From contig JAQWOA010000043.1 in NCBI GenBank assembly GCA_029246105.1, positions 1 to 62,158 of the forward strand: DNA of 62,158 bases, written 5' to 3'. Shown here piece after piece: positions 61,601 through 62,158 of the stretch. Source of the stretch: Woeseiaceae bacterium (GTDB taxonomy: Bacteria > Pseudomonadota > Gammaproteobacteria > Steroidobacterales > Woeseiaceae). Both the position numbers and the translations under genes were made by a program. The notes under the pieces were generated by a model, which searched no databases, was not told the DNA's origin, and worked only from the letters and a program-made list of their open reading frames with translations. The first letter of the stretch is position 1; each line of letters starts with the position of its first letter.

Positions 61601-62158
61601 ATGAACAAGAAAATCCATTTATTCTCCCCCTTGGCATTTATTGCTGTCCTAATATTATCTGGTTGCGAGAGTAGCGATACATCTAAACAAGTAAGTGCTA
61701 CCGGCGAGAAAGGTAGACTGAATAATTCTGTTGATTGGGCTACTTATCGTGGCGATCAAGAAGGAACTCACTACTCTTCTCTTAGCCAAATTACGACTGA
61801 TAATGTTCAGTTGTTAGAAGAGGTATGGACCTACGATATAGACAATATTGTTAGGCCAGGAACATCATCTAACCCGATTATTGTTGAAGGCGTGATGTAT
61901 TTTTCCGATGCGGAACTGAACCTTATTGCCTTGAATGCAGCAACTGGAGAAGAACTCTGGCGTTTTGATCCATCTGAAAATCATCGCAGAGGGGACGGTC
62001 TTGCCAATGGCATCATGAGAGGTGAGGTGTATTGGGAAGATGAGAATGGCAACAACGCAAGAATTTTCCATACTACAAAAGACCTTATTTGGGCGGTTAA
62101 CCCAGATGACGGCAGCCTCATAGAATCCTTCGGTGAAGGTGGGCACATTGATTTAAAG
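61601..62158 (+). CDS. PQQ-dependent dehydrogenase, lipoprotein (5' part)
   Basis: The first 186 codons of a quinoprotein, cut by the window end. The N-terminus is a lipoprotein signal with lipobox LSGC (Cys22). WATYRGDQEGTHYSSLSQI followed by VWTYD and SSNPIIVEGVMYFSD are the opening blades of the membrane-bound glucose dehydrogenase-like PQQ propeller, and ALNAATGEELWRFDP is the tryptophan-docking blade motif. Such enzymes oxidise sugars or alcohols in the periplasm and pass electrons to ubiquinone. It follows the Gfo/Idh gene by 48 bases and probably shares its operon. Confidence 0.88.
   Translation, partial: MNKKIHLFSPLAFIAVLILSGCESSDTSKQVSATGEKGRLNNSVDWATYRGDQEGTHYSSLSQITTDNVQLLEEVWTYDIDNIVRPGTSSNPIIVEGVMYFSDAELNLIALNAATGEELWRFDPSENHRRGDGLANGIMRGEVYWEDENGNNARIFHTTKDLIWAVNPDDGSLIESFGEGGHIDLK

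Noticed and set aside
1-62158. tRNA, rRNA, CRISPR, insertion sequence or prophage content
   Set aside because: No such structure, repeat array, transposase or phage gene was recognised in either strand.

Overview
The window looks like a chromosomal segment of a free-living, probably marine, gammaproteobacterium of moderate to low GC content. It opens with the last codons of gyrB. The glyQ-glyS-gmhB-plsC block that follows is the block found beside gyrB near the replication origin in pseudomonads and relatives, so the window probably lies just downstream of oriC. The marine heterotroph reading rests on the TonB-dependent receptor, tryptophan-halogenase-like protein, ThuA/DUF1080 protein, PQQ dehydrogenase, SNF symporter and TRAP transporter.

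Layout. 1-6.9 kb: gyrB end, an M13 lipoprotein peptidase, a broken small gene, and the minus-strand glyQ-glyS-gmhB-plsC operon. 6.9-10.9 kb: nitrogen control. A eukaryote-type glutamine synthetase (GSII) stands where enteric bacteria carry glnA, followed by ntrB and ntrC. Upstream are a near-consensus sigma-54 promoter and two NtrC-type palindromes 32 bp apart. 11-18 kb: a lipoprotein serine hydrolase, a xylB-xylA-galM pentose operon, and a secreted FG-GAP propeller protein facing it across a bidirectional terminator. 18.3-31.9 kb: a divergent carbohydrate locus. The minus operon encodes a Tm-1-like (UPF0261) protein, a TIM-barrel PEP-hydrolase-like protein, a KstD-like flavoprotein, ribokinase, an SDR and a HAD phosphatase. 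The plus operon encodes a ribose-type ABC transporter, a phosphotriesterase-like hydrolase, an M20 amidohydrolase, a BtpA-family protein and a second PfkB kinase. A perfect LacI-type palindrome precedes the transporter.

32-44.3 kb: a tryptophan-halogenase-like flavoprotein, a secreted ThuA-DUF1080 protein and a metallo-beta-lactamase-fold hydrolase, then a BMP-type nucleoside ABC transporter with nucleoside hydrolase, an amidotransferase-like protein, an alpha/beta hydrolase and an acetamidase/formamidase. This suggests uptake and breakdown of a nucleoside-like compound carrying an amide. 44.4-46.9 kb: an SNF symporter coupled to a Cys/Met-type PLP enzyme. 47-54.7 kb: the most interesting block. 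It holds a 2-hydroxyacid dehydrogenase resembling (S)-sulfolactate dehydrogenase, a PfkB kinase resembling sulfofructose kinase YihV, a FucI-like isomerase, a complete TRAP transporter and a Gfo/Idh protein. I read it as a candidate sulfosugar cassette with no aldolase visible. 55-62 kb: a TonB receptor, an MFS sugar transporter with an unusual hydrophilic insert, a Gfo/Idh protein lacking the EKP lysine, and the start of a PQQ dehydrogenase lipoprotein.

I see no tRNA, rRNA, CRISPR array, insertion sequence or prophage. All functional calls come from reading motifs and from memory of the families; no database search was run.
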